Position numbers and translations under genes: made by a program
In this document: one piece after another, positions 14,341 to 23,770 of the stretch
How the letters are laid out: each line of letters opens with the position of its first letter
How positions within the stretch are numbered: position 1 is the first letter of the stretch
Notes under the pieces: model-generated
The model's input: only the letters and a program-made list of their open reading frames with translations
Told to the model about the DNA's origin: nothing
Databases searched by the model: none
Source of the DNA: Candidatus Thiovulum imperiosus
GTDB lineage: Bacteria > Campylobacterota > Campylobacteria > Campylobacterales > Thiovulaceae
NCBI GenBank assembly: GCA_024281175.1
Contig: JAMJTW010000009.1
Coordinates: 59,037-102,808 of the forward strand
Length of the DNA: 43,772 bases
Direction: 5' to 3'

Positions 14341-16224
14341 TTGAAAAATTATGTTTTGCCTATTTTTCCAGAAAATCCATTAAGTGATGGATTTGAAGTT
14401 GTATCAGAGAGAATTGAGAAAAATAGAGAAGAGATAGAGAGACTTTTAGAAGTTTCTGAAAAGAGCTATCAAAACTTTTTAGTACCATTTGAAAAGTTAG
14501 ATGAAGAGTTAGATGAACTATTTACTCCAATTTATCATCTAAATTCTGTACAAAATAGTAAAGAGTCTCAAGAAGTTTACTCTAAAATTCTTCCTATTCT
14601 TTCAGAGTATGGTACAGAAGTTTCGCAGGATTTAAGGATTTTTGAAGCGTTGAAATCTATATCGAAAGAGGGGCTTTCAAAAGAGGAGATTAAAGTTTTA
14701 GAGAATGCTCTTTTTGACTTTCAACTTTCAGGAGCAGAACTTCCAGAAGAGAAGAAGAGTAGAGTAAAAGAGATAAACTTGAGACTTTCAGAACTTTCCA
14801 ATAACTTTTCTCAAAATCTTTTAGATGCGACAAACTCTTTTGAGATTTTTTTAGAGAGGGAAGATATTGAGGGAATTCCTGAAAGTGACTTAGAAGAAGT
14901 AGATGGGAAATACCGTTTTACTCTTCAGATGCCAAGTTATATCGCTTATATGACTTATGGTCCAAATCGAGAAATTCGAGAAAAAATATATAAGGCTTAT
15001 GTTAGTAGAGCAGAAGAGAATGGAGAGGTTTTAAAAGAAATTTTAGAATTGAGACAAGAGAAAGCAAAAATTTTAGGCTTCAACTCTTATGCAGAACTCT
15101 CTCTTCAGACAAAAATGGCAAACACTCCTGATGAGGTTGTAGATTTTTTAAATGGTCTTGCTGAAAAGTCTAAAGATGTCGCAAAAGAGGAGTTGGAAGA
15201 GATACGAAACTATTCAGGGCTACCAGATTTCAAAAGTTTCGATTTATCTTATTACTCTGAAAAGTATCGAAAAGAGAAACTTGATTTAGATGAAGAGGCT
15301 TATCGTCCCTATTTTGAAAAGAGTTCTGTTGTAGTTGGACTTTTCGATTTCTTAAAATCTATTTTTGGAGTTGAGTTTAGAAAAGTTGTAGAGAGAGTTT
15401 GGGAAGATAGTGCGGAGACTTATCATCTTTTTGAAAATGGAAACCTCATCGGCAGATTGTATTTAGATTTAGATGCTCGAGAGTCTAAAAGGGGTGGTGC
15501 TTGGATGAATGATTGGCAGTCTCATACAAAAGAGAAAATTCCAACAGCTTTTGTTGTCGCAAACTTTCCTCCAAAACTTCTTCGACATGATGATGTTGTA
15601 ACTCTCTTTCATGAAATGGGACATGCAATTCACCATCTCTTCTCAAAAGTTGGAGAACACTCTATCTCTGGAACAAATGGAGTTGAGTGGGACGCTGTTG
15701 AATTTCCAAGTCAGTTTCTGGAAAACTTCGCCTTTGAATCAGATGTTTTAAAAACTTTTGCAAAACATTACGAAACTGGTGAAACTCTGCCCGAAGAGAT
15801 GATAGAGAGATTGCAAAATACAAAAAATTTCCAATCTGCTCTCCAGATGGTTCGACAACTAGAATTTGGTCTTTTCGATATGAAACTTCATATTGGAAAA
15901 GAGAAAGATGTTCAAGAGCTTCTAAATTCCATTAGAGAAGAGATTTCTCCACTAATTCCTCCAAGTTATAACAAGTTTCAAAACGGTTTCTCTCACATTT
16001 TTGCAGGAGGTTACTCAGCTGGATATTATAGTTATAAATGGGCTGAAGTTTTGAGTGCCGATATGTTTTACCAATTTTTAGAAAATCATGAAATAGCAGA
16101 AAAGTATAAAGATATAGTTTTAGCTTCTGGTGGTAGTGAAAGTATGAGTGAACTTTTCAAAAAAGTTTCTGATAGAGAACCAGATGGAAAATATCTTTTA
16201 AAATTGGTAGGAATAGAGAAATAG
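14341..16224 (+). CDS. prlC: M3-family zinc oligopeptidase (oligopeptidase A type)
   Basis: 627 residues from TTG 14341 (AAGAAAGAGA upstream). The zinc motif is VTLFHEMGHAIHHLF with His424, Glu425 and His428; the third ligand Glu lies in the downstream WDAVEFPSQFLENF segment. GGYSAGYYSYKWAEVLSADMF near the C-terminus is diagnostic of the M3A (PrlC/Dcp/thimet) clan. The cytoplasmic enzyme degrades short peptides, including cleaved signal peptides. Total length is slightly below E. coli PrlC (about 680). It follows the cyclotransferase gene by 30 bases and may share its transcript. Confidence 0.92.
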   Translation: MKNYVLPIFPENPLSDGFEVVSERIEKNREEIERLLEVSEKSYQNFLVPFEKLDEELDELFTPIYHLNSVQNSKESQEVYSKILPILSEYGTEVSQDLRIFEALKSISKEGLSKEEIKVLENALFDFQLSGAELPEEKKSRVKEINLRLSELSNNFSQNLLDATNSFEIFLEREDIEGIPESDLEEVDGKYRFTLQMPSYIAYMTYGPNREIREKIYKAYVSRAEENGEVLKEILELRQEKAKILGFNSYAELSLQTKMANTPDEVVDFLNGLAEKSKDVAKEELEEIRNYSGLPDFKSFDLSYYSEKYRKEKLDLDEEAYRPYFEKSSVVVGLFDFLKSIFGVEFRKVVERVWEDSAETYHLFENGNLIGRLYLDLDARESKRGGAWMNDWQSHTKEKIPTAFVVANFPPKLLRHDDVVTLFHEMGHAIHHLFSKVGEHSISGTNGVEWDAVEFPSQFLENFAFESDVLKTFAKHYETGETLPEEMIERLQNTKNFQSALQMVRQLEFGLFDMKLHIGKEKDVQELLNSIREEISPLIPPSYNKFQNGFSHIFAGGYSAGYYSYKWAEVLSADMFYQFLENHEIAEKYKDIVLASGGSESMSELFKKVSDREPDGKYLLKLVGIEK

Positions 16225-16288
16225 TTTCAAAATATTACTTTGTCATTTAAAGATGTCCATGCAGGAGATACATAAATTTGAAAAAAGC

Positions 16289-16294
16289 TATAAT
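16289..16294 (+). promoter_or_regulatory. Candidate -10 box of pnp
   Basis: TATAAT in the 109-bp gap before pnp, 40 bases before the TTG start. The leader is long enough for autoregulatory RNA structure as known for pnp elsewhere, but no clear hairpin is visible. Confidence 0.45.
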
Positions 16295-16333
16295 ACAAAT
16301 TATGTTGTTGATTTGATGATAAGAGGATTATAA

Positions 16334-18442
16334 TTGAGTGTTGAAATAGATTTTGGAAAAACACAAGAGATTTTTAGAATAAACGAGATTGCAAAACAAG
16401 CCGATGGTTCGGCTTGGCTTCAGGAGGGTGGAACAGTCCTTTTAGCCACTGTTGTTATGGACGAGTTGGCTAAATCTGAAGAAGATTTTTTACCTCTAAC
16501 TGTTCAATATATTGAGAAATTTTATGCTGTTGGAAAGATACCAAGTGGGTTTGTTAAAAGAGAGGGAAAACCTAGTGATTTTGAGACCCTCACTTCAAGA
16601 ATTGTTGATAGAGCTTTAAGACCAACCTTTCCAAAAGGATTTAACTATCCTGTTCAGATAACTATCTTTGTTTTAAGTGTAGATGAGAGTGCCGACCTCC
16701 AAACTCTAGCACTCAAATCAGCATCGGCTGCTCTCTACACCTCATCAATACCTGTTCAGAAATCTATTTCTGCGGTTAGAATTGGAAAAGTTGGAGATAG
16801 TTTAGTTGTAAATCCAACTTTAGGAGAGAAAGATGGCAGTTCATTAGACCTCTTTGTTGCTGGTTCAAAAGAGGAACTTCTCATGATAGAGATGAGAACA
16901 GTTGGAAAGAGTGCAAACGGAGTTCAAGACAACGGGAAAATTGGAGAAGATGAACTTGTTTCTGCAATAGACTTGGCTCAGAAAGAGTTAGAAAAAGCGA
17001 ACACTCTATATGAAAATGAGTTTGCACCTTTTGTAAGAGAAACTAAAACCGTGGAACTTTTTGTAAAAGAGATACCAGAAGAGATAGTTTCCTATGTAGA
17101 AACTGAGTATTCAGAAAAGTTACGAGACTCCCTTTCTCACCTTGCTCAAAGTGAAAGAGCTACTATCCTTTCATCTCTTGCAGATGAGGTTTTAGAGAGT
17201 CATGAAGAGTGGGAAAAAGATGATGTTTTAGAGACTCTTCAAAGTAGAAAAAAATCTATTATGAGAGAGATGATACTTTCTGAAAATGTTCGTGCTGATG
17301 GTCGAAATACAAAAACAGTAAGACCAATCTCTATTGAGACAAATGTATTGCCTCAAGTTCACGGTTCATGTCTCTTTACTAGAGGACAGACTCAAGCCCT
17401 TGTAACACTTACAATCGGTTCAAATGAAGATGCTCAAATCTTTGAAGAGCTTACAAAAGTAACGGGTCAGCAAGAGCAATTTATGGTTCACTACAACTTT
17501 CCAGGTTTTTCAGTTGGCGAGGCTTCTCGACTTAAAGCTGTTGGACGAAGAGAGTTAGGACATGGAAATCTTGCAAAAAGAGCTTTAGAGTCAAGTTTAG
17601 ATAATTCTGAGGGTATGACTGTCAGACTTGTTTCAGAAATTCTTGAGTCTAATGGTTCATCTTCAATGGCTACTGTTTGTGGTGGTTCTCTTGCACTTCG
17701 AGCAGGTGGTCAAACAACAACTGAACTTATAGCAGGTGTTGCAATGGGACTTATTACAGAAGATGAGAGATACGCAATTCTTACAGACATCACTGGACTT
17801 GAAGACCATGATGGAGATATGGACTTTAAAGTTGCTGGTTCTCGAGATGGAATTACGGCACTTCAGATGGATATCAAACTTGGTGGAATTTCACTACAAG
17901 TTCTTAAAGAGGCACTACACCAAGCTCGAGATGCCAGAGCAGATATTTTAGAAATTATGGAAGATGCTGAAGAGAATATCATCGTAAATCGAGATGTCCT
18001 ACCAAAAGTGGAAGTATTCTCAATAAATCCATCTAAAGTAGTTGATGTTCTTGGACCTGGTGGAAAAGTGATAAAAGGCATTGTCGAGAATTATGGTGTA
18101 AAAGTTGATATAAATCGAGAGAGCGGAGAAATCAAAATTGTTGGTCGAAAATATGATGATGTTGAAAGTGCTTCAGAGTATATTCGAAAAATTGCTGATG
18201 ACCGAAGCCTTGATGAGATTTACCAACCATTCTCAAGACATATTGGAAAAGTGAAAGATATTGCTAAATTTGGAGCTTTTGTAGAGTTACCATCTGGACA
18301 CGATGGAATGATACATATTTCGAAAATTAGCAGAAGTCGAGTAAACAGTGTTGAAGAGTTCCTCTCTGCTGGTGATGAGGTAGAAGTTGAAGTCCTTTCA
18401 GTTAAAGGCAAAAAGATAGAATTACGAAGAATAGAAAATTAG
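16334..18442 (+). CDS. pnp: Polyribonucleotide nucleotidyltransferase (PNPase)
   Basis: 702 residues, TTG start with AAGAGGA six bases upstream. Two RNase PH-like cores are present (first: AWLQEGGTVLLATVVMDE, GKIPSGFVKREGKPSDFETL; second: VRADGRNTKTVRPISIE, GSCLFTRGQTQALVT, DITGLEDHDGDMDFKVAGSRDGITALQMD). A KH domain follows (about 562-620, VLGPGGKVIKGI), then an S1 domain (about 635-702, IGKVKDIAKFGAFVELPSG). The trimeric enzyme degrades RNA 3' to 5' with phosphate in the cytoplasm. The lipoprotein gene begins 10 bases later. Confidence 0.97.
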   Translation: MSVEIDFGKTQEIFRINEIAKQADGSAWLQEGGTVLLATVVMDELAKSEEDFLPLTVQYIEKFYAVGKIPSGFVKREGKPSDFETLTSRIVDRALRPTFPKGFNYPVQITIFVLSVDESADLQTLALKSASAALYTSSIPVQKSISAVRIGKVGDSLVVNPTLGEKDGSSLDLFVAGSKEELLMIEMRTVGKSANGVQDNGKIGEDELVSAIDLAQKELEKANTLYENEFAPFVRETKTVELFVKEIPEEIVSYVETEYSEKLRDSLSHLAQSERATILSSLADEVLESHEEWEKDDVLETLQSRKKSIMREMILSENVRADGRNTKTVRPISIETNVLPQVHGSCLFTRGQTQALVTLTIGSNEDAQIFEELTKVTGQQEQFMVHYNFPGFSVGEASRLKAVGRRELGHGNLAKRALESSLDNSEGMTVRLVSEILESNGSSSMATVCGGSLALRAGGQTTTELIAGVAMGLITEDERYAILTDITGLEDHDGDMDFKVAGSRDGITALQMDIKLGGISLQVLKEALHQARDARADILEIMEDAEENIIVNRDVLPKVEVFSINPSKVVDVLGPGGKVIKGIVENYGVKVDINRESGEIKIVGRKYDDVESASEYIRKIADDRSLDEIYQPFSRHIGKVKDIAKFGAFVELPSGHDGMIHISKISRSRVNSVEEFLSAGDEVEVEVLSVKGKKIELRRIEN

Positions 18443-18452
18443 GAGAATAGAT

Positions 18453-19109
18453 TTGAAACACACTATTTCACTTAAAACTAAAAATGTTATCGGAAGTTTA
18501 ACTTTAAGCGTAGCAACAGCATTAGCTCTTGGTGGTTGTGCTGGTCCTGGAGATGAGCAGAGTTCAGAAACTCCACAAGCTCAAGAGACTCAAAATAAGA
18601 TACTTACAATTGAAGAGAAGTCTGAAGGACAATATGTAATTGTTGATGAAGCTCTTACTGATGGTCCAAACAAAGCAATTATTCACGACCTCAATGGAAC
18701 TACAAGAGTTTTAAATGAGGAGGAGATGAAAGAACTTGCGGCAGCAGAGATGACAAAAGTTGAGAATGGAACTTCTAACCTTACAGCACCTCCAAAAGAG
18801 GAAGATGAAGGGTTTGGAATGGGCGAAATGCTATTGGCAGGTGCTGCTGGAGCTTTACTTGGCGGTCTTGCAGCAAGTGCTCTTTCTAACAACCAAAACT
18901 ACCAAGCAAATCAAGATAGATATAACCAATCTCCAGCTTACCAAGAGAGAAGAATGAATAGTATGGGTGGAATGGGAGGTGGTGGAAAAACAGCACCTAG
19001 CAGTTCCACTTCAAAACAGAACTTTTTTGGTGGAAGTAGTTCTAGCTCCACTACATCTTCTACTACTTCCACAACAAAGAGTAGCAGTAGTTCATTCTTT
19101 GGTGGATAA
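18453..19109 (+). CDS. UPF0323-family lipoprotein
   Basis: 218 residues from TTG 18453, with AGGAG close upstream. A basic N-terminus and hydrophobic stretch end in LALGGC, a lipobox with Cys29. The body follows the Campylobacter/Helicobacter UPF0323 pattern as I remember it: YVIVDEALTDG, a glycine-rich membrane-like segment MLLAGAAGALLGGLAAS (about 129-145), NNQNYQANQDRYNQSPAYQ, and a low-complexity Ser/Gly/Thr tail ending SSSSFFGG. The C. jejuni member (Cj0371) has been linked to motility/chemotaxis and virulence (from memory). It directly follows pnp. Molecular function is unknown. Confidence 0.85.
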   Translation: MKHTISLKTKNVIGSLTLSVATALALGGCAGPGDEQSSETPQAQETQNKILTIEEKSEGQYVIVDEALTDGPNKAIIHDLNGTTRVLNEEEMKELAAAEMTKVENGTSNLTAPPKEEDEGFGMGEMLLAGAAGALLGGLAASALSNNQNYQANQDRYNQSPAYQERRMNSMGGMGGGGKTAPSSSTSKQNFFGGSSSSSTTSSTTSTTKSSSSSFFGG

Positions 19110-19125
19110 TCTTTGAAGTGTAATA

Positions 19126-19491
19126 ATGGAATTAAATCAAAAAGAGCAACAGTTAGAGAAAATCGACCTTCTAATTCCAGATGAAGATGATTTATCAACT
19201 TTTGAAAGAAACCAGATTGAAAAAGAGTTAATTTTAGAAGAGGTGATGTCTGAAATGGGAAAAGGAAAAGAGTTTTCGCTTACAGCTCTAATTGGTTCTG
19301 TTGCATTTCTATTTACTATTCTCTCTATTATTGGAATGAAAGTTCATTTTAATAATAAGATTTATACTCTTAGTAGAGAGATAGCTTCTCTTAAGCACGA
19401 AAGAAACTTTCTTCTTGAAGAGAATAGTGTTATCAAAATGAAACTAGAAGATGAGAGATATAGAAGCGAAATCGAGTCTCAAATTTTTTAA
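19126..19491 (+). CDS. Small single-span membrane protein with coiled coil (FtsL/DivIC-like topology)
   Basis: 121 residues. An acidic cytoplasmic N-terminus of about 50 residues (ELNQKEQQLEKIDLLIPDEDD) is followed by one membrane helix (FSLTALIGSVAFLFTILSII, about 50-69) and a charged heptad-like segment (IYTLSREIASLKHERNFLLEENSVIKMKLEDE). This is the layout of division proteins FtsL/DivIC, but the residues do not allow a firm match, and other small coiled-coil membrane proteins look alike. It is 16 bases after the lipoprotein gene and ends the pnp unit. Shine-Dalgarno is weak. Confidence 0.7.
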   Translation: MELNQKEQQLEKIDLLIPDEDDLSTFERNQIEKELILEEVMSEMGKGKEFSLTALIGSVAFLFTILSIIGMKVHFNNKIYTLSREIASLKHERNFLLEENSVIKMKLEDERYRSEIESQIF

Positions 19492-19513
19492 AAATACTTA
19501 TATCAGTAAAATT

Positions 19514-19539
19514 GAGAGGTCTCTTTTTTGAGACTTCTC
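19514..19539. terminator. Bidirectional terminator hairpin
   Basis: GAGAGGTCTC (19514-19523), six T, GAGACTTCTC (19530-19539): 10-bp arms with one G-U/mismatch between convergent genes. It is followed at about 19545-19560 by CTCGAAATGACGGAACTCC, a fragment of the dispersed repeat found at 35591 and 39465. Confidence 0.65.
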
Positions 19540-19563
19540 AAGTAACTCGAAATGACGGAACTC

Positions 19564-20340
19564 CTAAATTACTTCAAGTTCACTTTCACTAATAGCTAAA
19601 CCTAACTCAATTTTTATATAGTTATGAAGTTCAAAGTCCTCAACATTTGAGAGGTAGAGATACTCAGTTTCACCTGCTGGGAGTTTTCGGCTATAAAGAG
19701 AGGATATGTTCATTGTATCTTTATAAATCTCTCTATCTTCAGTTATGTTTTCAACATATTTTGTTCTAACAACCTCATCAGCACCTCTTTTCCAAACTCT
19801 ACTATACTCAACACCATCTAAATCAAACTGTTTGCTACCAATTTTTGGACTACTCTCTTCATCACCATCTAACCACTCTTCCCATTCACTTATTGATGGA
19901 GATATAGTTTTATAAGGTATAAATAGTTGGACTGCTGAAATTTCTCCTTTTGAAACTTCAACTTTTAAGAAGAATAGATGTTTTGTATCATCTATATTTT
20001 CAACTATATAGATGTTATAAACTTGTGTTTCACTATCAATTTCTATTTCTCCAACAGAGTGAATATAACCTTTAAGGCTTTTTGGGAATTTGAATTCAAA
20101 ATATTCTCTATTTGCAATGAGTCTATCTCTAATTGCTTCAACATTAACAACACCACCTATTCTTAAATCTAAAGGTAATTTCTGCTCACTCTTCTCTCTA
20201 ATTTTTCTCTCTTTTTTTCTAATTTTCGTATCACTATAAAAGTAGAGACCTCCTATAAGAATTAGGAAAAGAGCAATGACTAAAATTGATGGAATTTCTG
20301 GAGACAGATTTTGAACTAAAGATGAGGTTTCTACTTTCAT
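19564..20340 (-). CDS. DUF2491/YjfK-like protein with one membrane helix
   Basis: 258 residues. A hydrophobic segment at about 18-36 (ILVIALFLILIGGLYFYSD) anchors it, followed by a basic helix and a globular domain: LPLDLRIGGVVNVEAIR, IHSVGEIEID, IYIVENIDDTKHLFFLKVEV, ISEWEEWLDGDE, IGSKQFDLDGVEYSRVWKRGADE. The order of these segments matches my memory of DUF2491 (E. coli YjfK), whose function is unknown. E. coli YjfK lacks an obvious membrane anchor as far as I recall, so the anchor is a difference. Start overlaps the rpe stop by four bases, so it is coupled to rpe. Confidence 0.65.
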   Translation of the reverse strand: MKVETSSLVQNLSPEIPSILVIALFLILIGGLYFYSDTKIRKKERKIREKSEQKLPLDLRIGGVVNVEAIRDRLIANREYFEFKFPKSLKGYIHSVGEIEIDSETQVYNIYIVENIDDTKHLFFLKVEVSKGEISAVQLFIPYKTISPSISEWEEWLDGDEESSPKIGSKQFDLDGVEYSRVWKRGADEVVRTKYVENITEDREIYKDTMNISSLYSRKLPAGETEYLYLSNVEDFELHNYIKIELGLAISESELEVI

Positions 20341-20975
20341 TTTAAACTCCTAATAGCTTCTTCTGGTGATTTGTGTCCAAAAATATAACTTCCAGAAACA
20401 GCTATATCAACTCCAGCATCTTTTAGGACATCTATATTTTTATCACTTACTCCACCATCTACTTCAATGAGAAAATCCAAACCTAATTCTATTCTCATAT
20501 CTCTAAGTTTCTCTATCTTTTTTAAAACAGCTGGAAGAAATTTCTGTCCTCCAAATCCTGGATTTACACTCATAATTAGAACCATCTCTAATTCTGAAAG
20601 AAGATACTCAATATCCTCAACTCTACTATGCGGATTTAAAGCTATTGCAGGTTTAATTCCTAACTCTCTAATTCTCTGAATTAGTCTATGAGGATGCTTC
20701 TCCTCTTCAATATGAAAAGAGATATACTCTGGTTTTAAAGGAGCAAAAAGCTCTACAAAAAAAGTGTTGTTTTGAACCATCAAATGAATATCTAAAGGTT
20801 TTGTTGAACTCTTTGCAACAGCACTAACTACTGGAGGACCAATTGTGAGGTTTGGAACAAAATGACCGTCCATTACATCTACATGAATGATATCTGCTCC
20901 ACTTTCACAAACTTTTTTAACATCTCTATCGAGGTTTCCAAAATCTGCTGACAATAGACTTGGGGCTACTAACAT
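20337..20975 (-). CDS. rpe: Ribulose-phosphate 3-epimerase
   Basis: 212 residues, typical length. APSLLSADFGNL, IHVDVMDGHFVPNLTIGPPVV (metal-ligand His/Asp), DIHLMVQN, SFHIEE, MSVNPGFGGQKF and EVDGGVSDKNI are the standard motifs of this TIM barrel. It interconverts D-ribulose 5-phosphate and D-xylulose 5-phosphate in the pentose phosphate and Calvin pathways. It is coupled to the DUF2491-like gene; the secretion operon lies upstream on the same strand, separated by a hairpin. Confidence 0.96.
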   Translation of the reverse strand: MLVAPSLLSADFGNLDRDVKKVCESGADIIHVDVMDGHFVPNLTIGPPVVSAVAKSSTKPLDIHLMVQNNTFFVELFAPLKPEYISFHIEEEKHPHRLIQRIRELGIKPAIALNPHSRVEDIEYLLSELEMVLIMSVNPGFGGQKFLPAVLKKIEKLRDMRIELGLDFLIEVDGGVSDKNIDVLKDAGVDIAVSGSYIFGHKSPEEAIRSLK

Positions 20976-21024
20976 TTTAACTCTTAAATTTGGAAATAGG
21001 CAAAATTATAACTTAAAGAAAGGG

Positions 21025-21044
21025 AAGAGTCTAAAAAGACTCTT
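21025..21044 (-). terminator. Hairpin after gspD
   Basis: AAGAGTC (21025-21031), 6-base loop, GACTCTT (21038-21044) in the 88-bp gap between gspD and rpe. The same arms recur in hairpins at 32010 and 37840, suggesting a favoured terminator sequence in this genome. Confidence 0.6.
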
Positions 21045-21063
21045 TAAAGTAGAATTTGACTTT

Positions 21064-22911
21064 TTAGTCGTCGAAGTCTATATCGCTTCTAGGTTCAACA
21101 CTCTCTATTCTGATATCATCTTCGTCCATCATCTTTTCAGAGATAAATTTATTTACAACTTTTCTTTCAAGTTCTGAAAGAGTTTTTAGACTGTTTCTAA
21201 GTTCTTCTAAATCTTCACTCTTTTCAACTATGTAAGGAGTTAGCATAATAACAAGATGAACTTTATCTTTAAGATAATATTTGTTTTTGAATAGATATCC
21301 AAGAATTGGTATATCTCCTAAAAATGGAATTTTTGACTCAGCTTCATCAACCTTATTTTTTATAAGACCACCAACAATTACAGAACCACCATTTTTGACA
21401 ACAGCAACTGTTTTAACTTCTCGTTTTGTCGTAGTTGGAGAACCCTCACCACTACCTGCAACAACATCTTCAAGAGTAGCATCAACATTTAAAATAACTT
21501 TACTATCATTAGAAATTCTAGGCTTAATTTTCAAAGTTAGACCGATATCTTCTCGAGTATAAGAGTTTTGAGTATTTCCACCAGAAGTTACTGTTGTTCC
21601 AGATTGAATAGATTGAGTTTGTCCAACATAGATAGAACTCTCTTGGTTATTTATACATAAAATTGATGGTTCAGAAAGAGTATTTGCAGCACTCTTTTTT
21701 CCTAAAAATGCGAGACTAACTCCAAGACCAAAACCTTCTGTAATTCCTGAAGGTAATCCAATTCCACTTGCAACACTAGAAGCTACAAAAGATGAACCAC
21801 CATTTAGAGTAGATGCTAAAGTGTAGAGACCACCTTCATTTAAAGCAAACCCCTCAAGACCGTATTTGAAACCGATATCTCTAGTTTTACTCTCAGAAAT
21901 CTCAACAATTCTAGCTTTTACATAAACCTGTTTTCTCTCAACATCAAGTTTGGCGATAAGTTCTAAAAACTCTTTATACTCTTTTTCAGAAGAGATAACA
22001 ATTAGAGCATTCAACTCTTTATCAACAGTTACAGATGGTTTCTCTTGACCTTTATCATAAACTCTTTTTCCAATAACTTGGTTTAAAATAGAGAGAACTT
22101 CAGACGCTTCTGCATTATTTAATTTTACAAAATAGATGTTTTGGTCTGTCATATTGTCTGACTCATCAAATCTCTTAACATAAGGAAGTAGCTTCTGAAT
22201 ACTTTTATTTGGACCAACAAAAGTTAAAGTATTTGATGTCTCATGTTTGAAGATAGAAATCTTCTCAGTCTCAATTTTATTATCAATGACAATATCAGCA
22301 ATAGATTTTATCTGAGTATAAACATCAGCAACTTGTGCATTCTCTAACTCTACAAATTTTGTCTCTAATCTAACTCTGACATCTAATCTCTTTACAAGTT
22401 CTCGAACAATATTTATATTGTCAGGTAAGTCTGTAATGATAAGAGAGTTTGTCTCTTTTGAAACAAGAAGTTTTCCAGAACGACTTAAAAAGTTCTTTAC
22501 AGTACCAGATAGTGAAGTTGCATCTAAGTTTTTCACTTTTATAAAAGTTGTATGAATTATCTCTTCAGTTGTAACATCTTTTATATCTGGAGAGTCTTTA
22601 TGAGCATCAGATATTCGACTAACAATATAATACCCTTTTCCAGAATTTATGAGAGTGAAACCTTTATCTTTCAAAATCATCTGAAGTAGATGGAAGATAT
22701 TCTTTTTTGGAATTGGCTTTTTGGAAATATAGTTTATCTTTCCTCGAACACTCAACGGAATTAGGATATTTTTATTATCAATTTTTGCCACCATCTTAAT
22801 AAACTCTTCTATCTCCATATCGTTGATATTAAGTTTAACTGTCTCCTCTTTTGCAAAAAGCAAACCTGTAAATAGAACTACTAAAAGTACTCTACTCAAT
22901 TTCGTAATCAA
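21064..22911 (-). CDS. gspD: Type II secretion outer-membrane secretin GspD
   Basis: 615 residues from TTG 22911, chosen because AGGAG lies seven bases upstream; an ATG at 22929 is also open. A signal peptide (ITKLSRVLLVVLFTGLLFAKE) precedes N0 (VKLNINDMEIEEFIKMVAKI) and repeated N1-N3 modules (FIKVKNLDATSLSGTVKNFL, IYFVKLNNAEASEVLSIL, ALIVISSEKEYKEFLELIAKLDVERKQVYVKARIVEI). The secretin core includes SEPSILCINNQESSIYVGQ and IPFLGDIPILGYLFKNKY. GspD forms the outer-membrane pore of the type II secretion system. It is the last gene of a K-L-M-N-C-D operon and overlaps gspC by 20 bases. The C-terminal tail is acidic, possibly a pilotin-binding S domain. Confidence 0.93.
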   Translation of the reverse strand: MITKLSRVLLVVLFTGLLFAKEETVKLNINDMEIEEFIKMVAKIDNKNILIPLSVRGKINYISKKPIPKKNIFHLLQMILKDKGFTLINSGKGYYIVSRISDAHKDSPDIKDVTTEEIIHTTFIKVKNLDATSLSGTVKNFLSRSGKLLVSKETNSLIITDLPDNINIVRELVKRLDVRVRLETKFVELENAQVADVYTQIKSIADIVIDNKIETEKISIFKHETSNTLTFVGPNKSIQKLLPYVKRFDESDNMTDQNIYFVKLNNAEASEVLSILNQVIGKRVYDKGQEKPSVTVDKELNALIVISSEKEYKEFLELIAKLDVERKQVYVKARIVEISESKTRDIGFKYGLEGFALNEGGLYTLASTLNGGSSFVASSVASGIGLPSGITEGFGLGVSLAFLGKKSAANTLSEPSILCINNQESSIYVGQTQSIQSGTTVTSGGNTQNSYTREDIGLTLKIKPRISNDSKVILNVDATLEDVVAGSGEGSPTTTKREVKTVAVVKNGGSVIVGGLIKNKVDEAESKIPFLGDIPILGYLFKNKYYLKDKVHLVIMLTPYIVEKSEDLEELRNSLKTLSELERKVVNKFISEKMMDEDDIRIESVEPRSDIDFDD

Positions 22912-23770
22912 TCTCTTTCTCCTCACCATTTCTTAAAATTCTAAGATTTAAATTTCTAATTTTGCTTATATTTTTATAATATTTTTGAACTTGAGAATAG
23001 CTAGTTATCTCTTCACCATTAATTGCAGTGATAATATCTCCTGTTTTGAGTCCTAATTGGTCAAATGCTGAACCCTGTTTTACAAATACAACTCTAAAAC
23101 CGCGAAGTCTTCTATCAACTCGATAATCTCTAAACTTTATACTTTTCCAGATTTGTCCAGGATTTTTGAGATAGAACTGGACATCTTTTTTCTGTAAAGT
23201 TGCAGAGCTAACCTCATCGCTACCAGGTTCAGTATTTACTTCAACTTCGACCTCTTTCTCTCTCTCATCAAACTCTTCACTCTCTTCAATTGACTTTTCA
23301 GCTTCACTCTCTTTCTTATCATCTTTTCTCTTTTTACCCTCTTCAACAAGTTTTAAGCTATAGTGTTTTCCACTCATAAGAAAGATAGCTTCATCATCTT
23401 TTAAATCTATAAGTTCATAACCCTTATAGACATAATCCAGCTCCACGGTTTCAACATCTTTACCATCTAAAATAGTTGCAAACGCCGTATATGAAGAGAT
23501 GTAAGTTGCTAACAGTTTCCACTTTTTCATATCATAAACCTTTTCAGGTTTTGGTTCTTCCTTTTTTGGTGGAGGAGCTTTCTTTTCAGGCTTCTTATCA
23601 ACTATAAAAAGTTGTCCAATACTTCGATAACTTTCGTATTGGTGAAATGGTTTGTCCACACTTTTACTAACTCCTCTAACTGGTAGAAAGTAAGATAGTG
23701 ATGAGGTTGTAACAATTCCAAAAATAGATGCGACTACTCCTGCTGTAAAGAGATATTTAAAATTTTCCAT
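22892..23770 (-). CDS. gspC: Type II secretion inner-membrane protein GspC with PDZ domain
   Basis: 292 residues from ATG 23770 (GGAGGA about 11 bases upstream); a start at 23797 is also open. One N-terminal membrane helix (YLFTAGVVASIFGIVTTSSL) is followed by a Pro/Lys linker (EKKAPPPKKEEPKPE), the HR domain (WKLLATYISSYTAFATILDGKDVETVELDYVYKGYELIDL), a very charged Lys/Glu linker, and a C-terminal PDZ domain (FVKQGSAFDQLGLKTGDIITAINGEEITSYSQV). This is the classical GspC order. GspC links the inner-membrane platform to GspD, and its PDZ may select substrates. It overlaps gspN by 14 bases. Confidence 0.88.
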   Translation of the reverse strand: MENFKYLFTAGVVASIFGIVTTSSLSYFLPVRGVSKSVDKPFHQYESYRSIGQLFIVDKKPEKKAPPPKKEEPKPEKVYDMKKWKLLATYISSYTAFATILDGKDVETVELDYVYKGYELIDLKDDEAIFLMSGKHYSLKLVEEGKKRKDDKKESEAEKSIEESEEFDEREKEVEVEVNTEPGSDEVSSATLQKKDVQFYLKNPGQIWKSIKFRDYRVDRRLRGFRVVFVKQGSAFDQLGLKTGDIITAINGEEITSYSQVQKYYKNISKIRNLNLRILRNGEEKEIDYEIE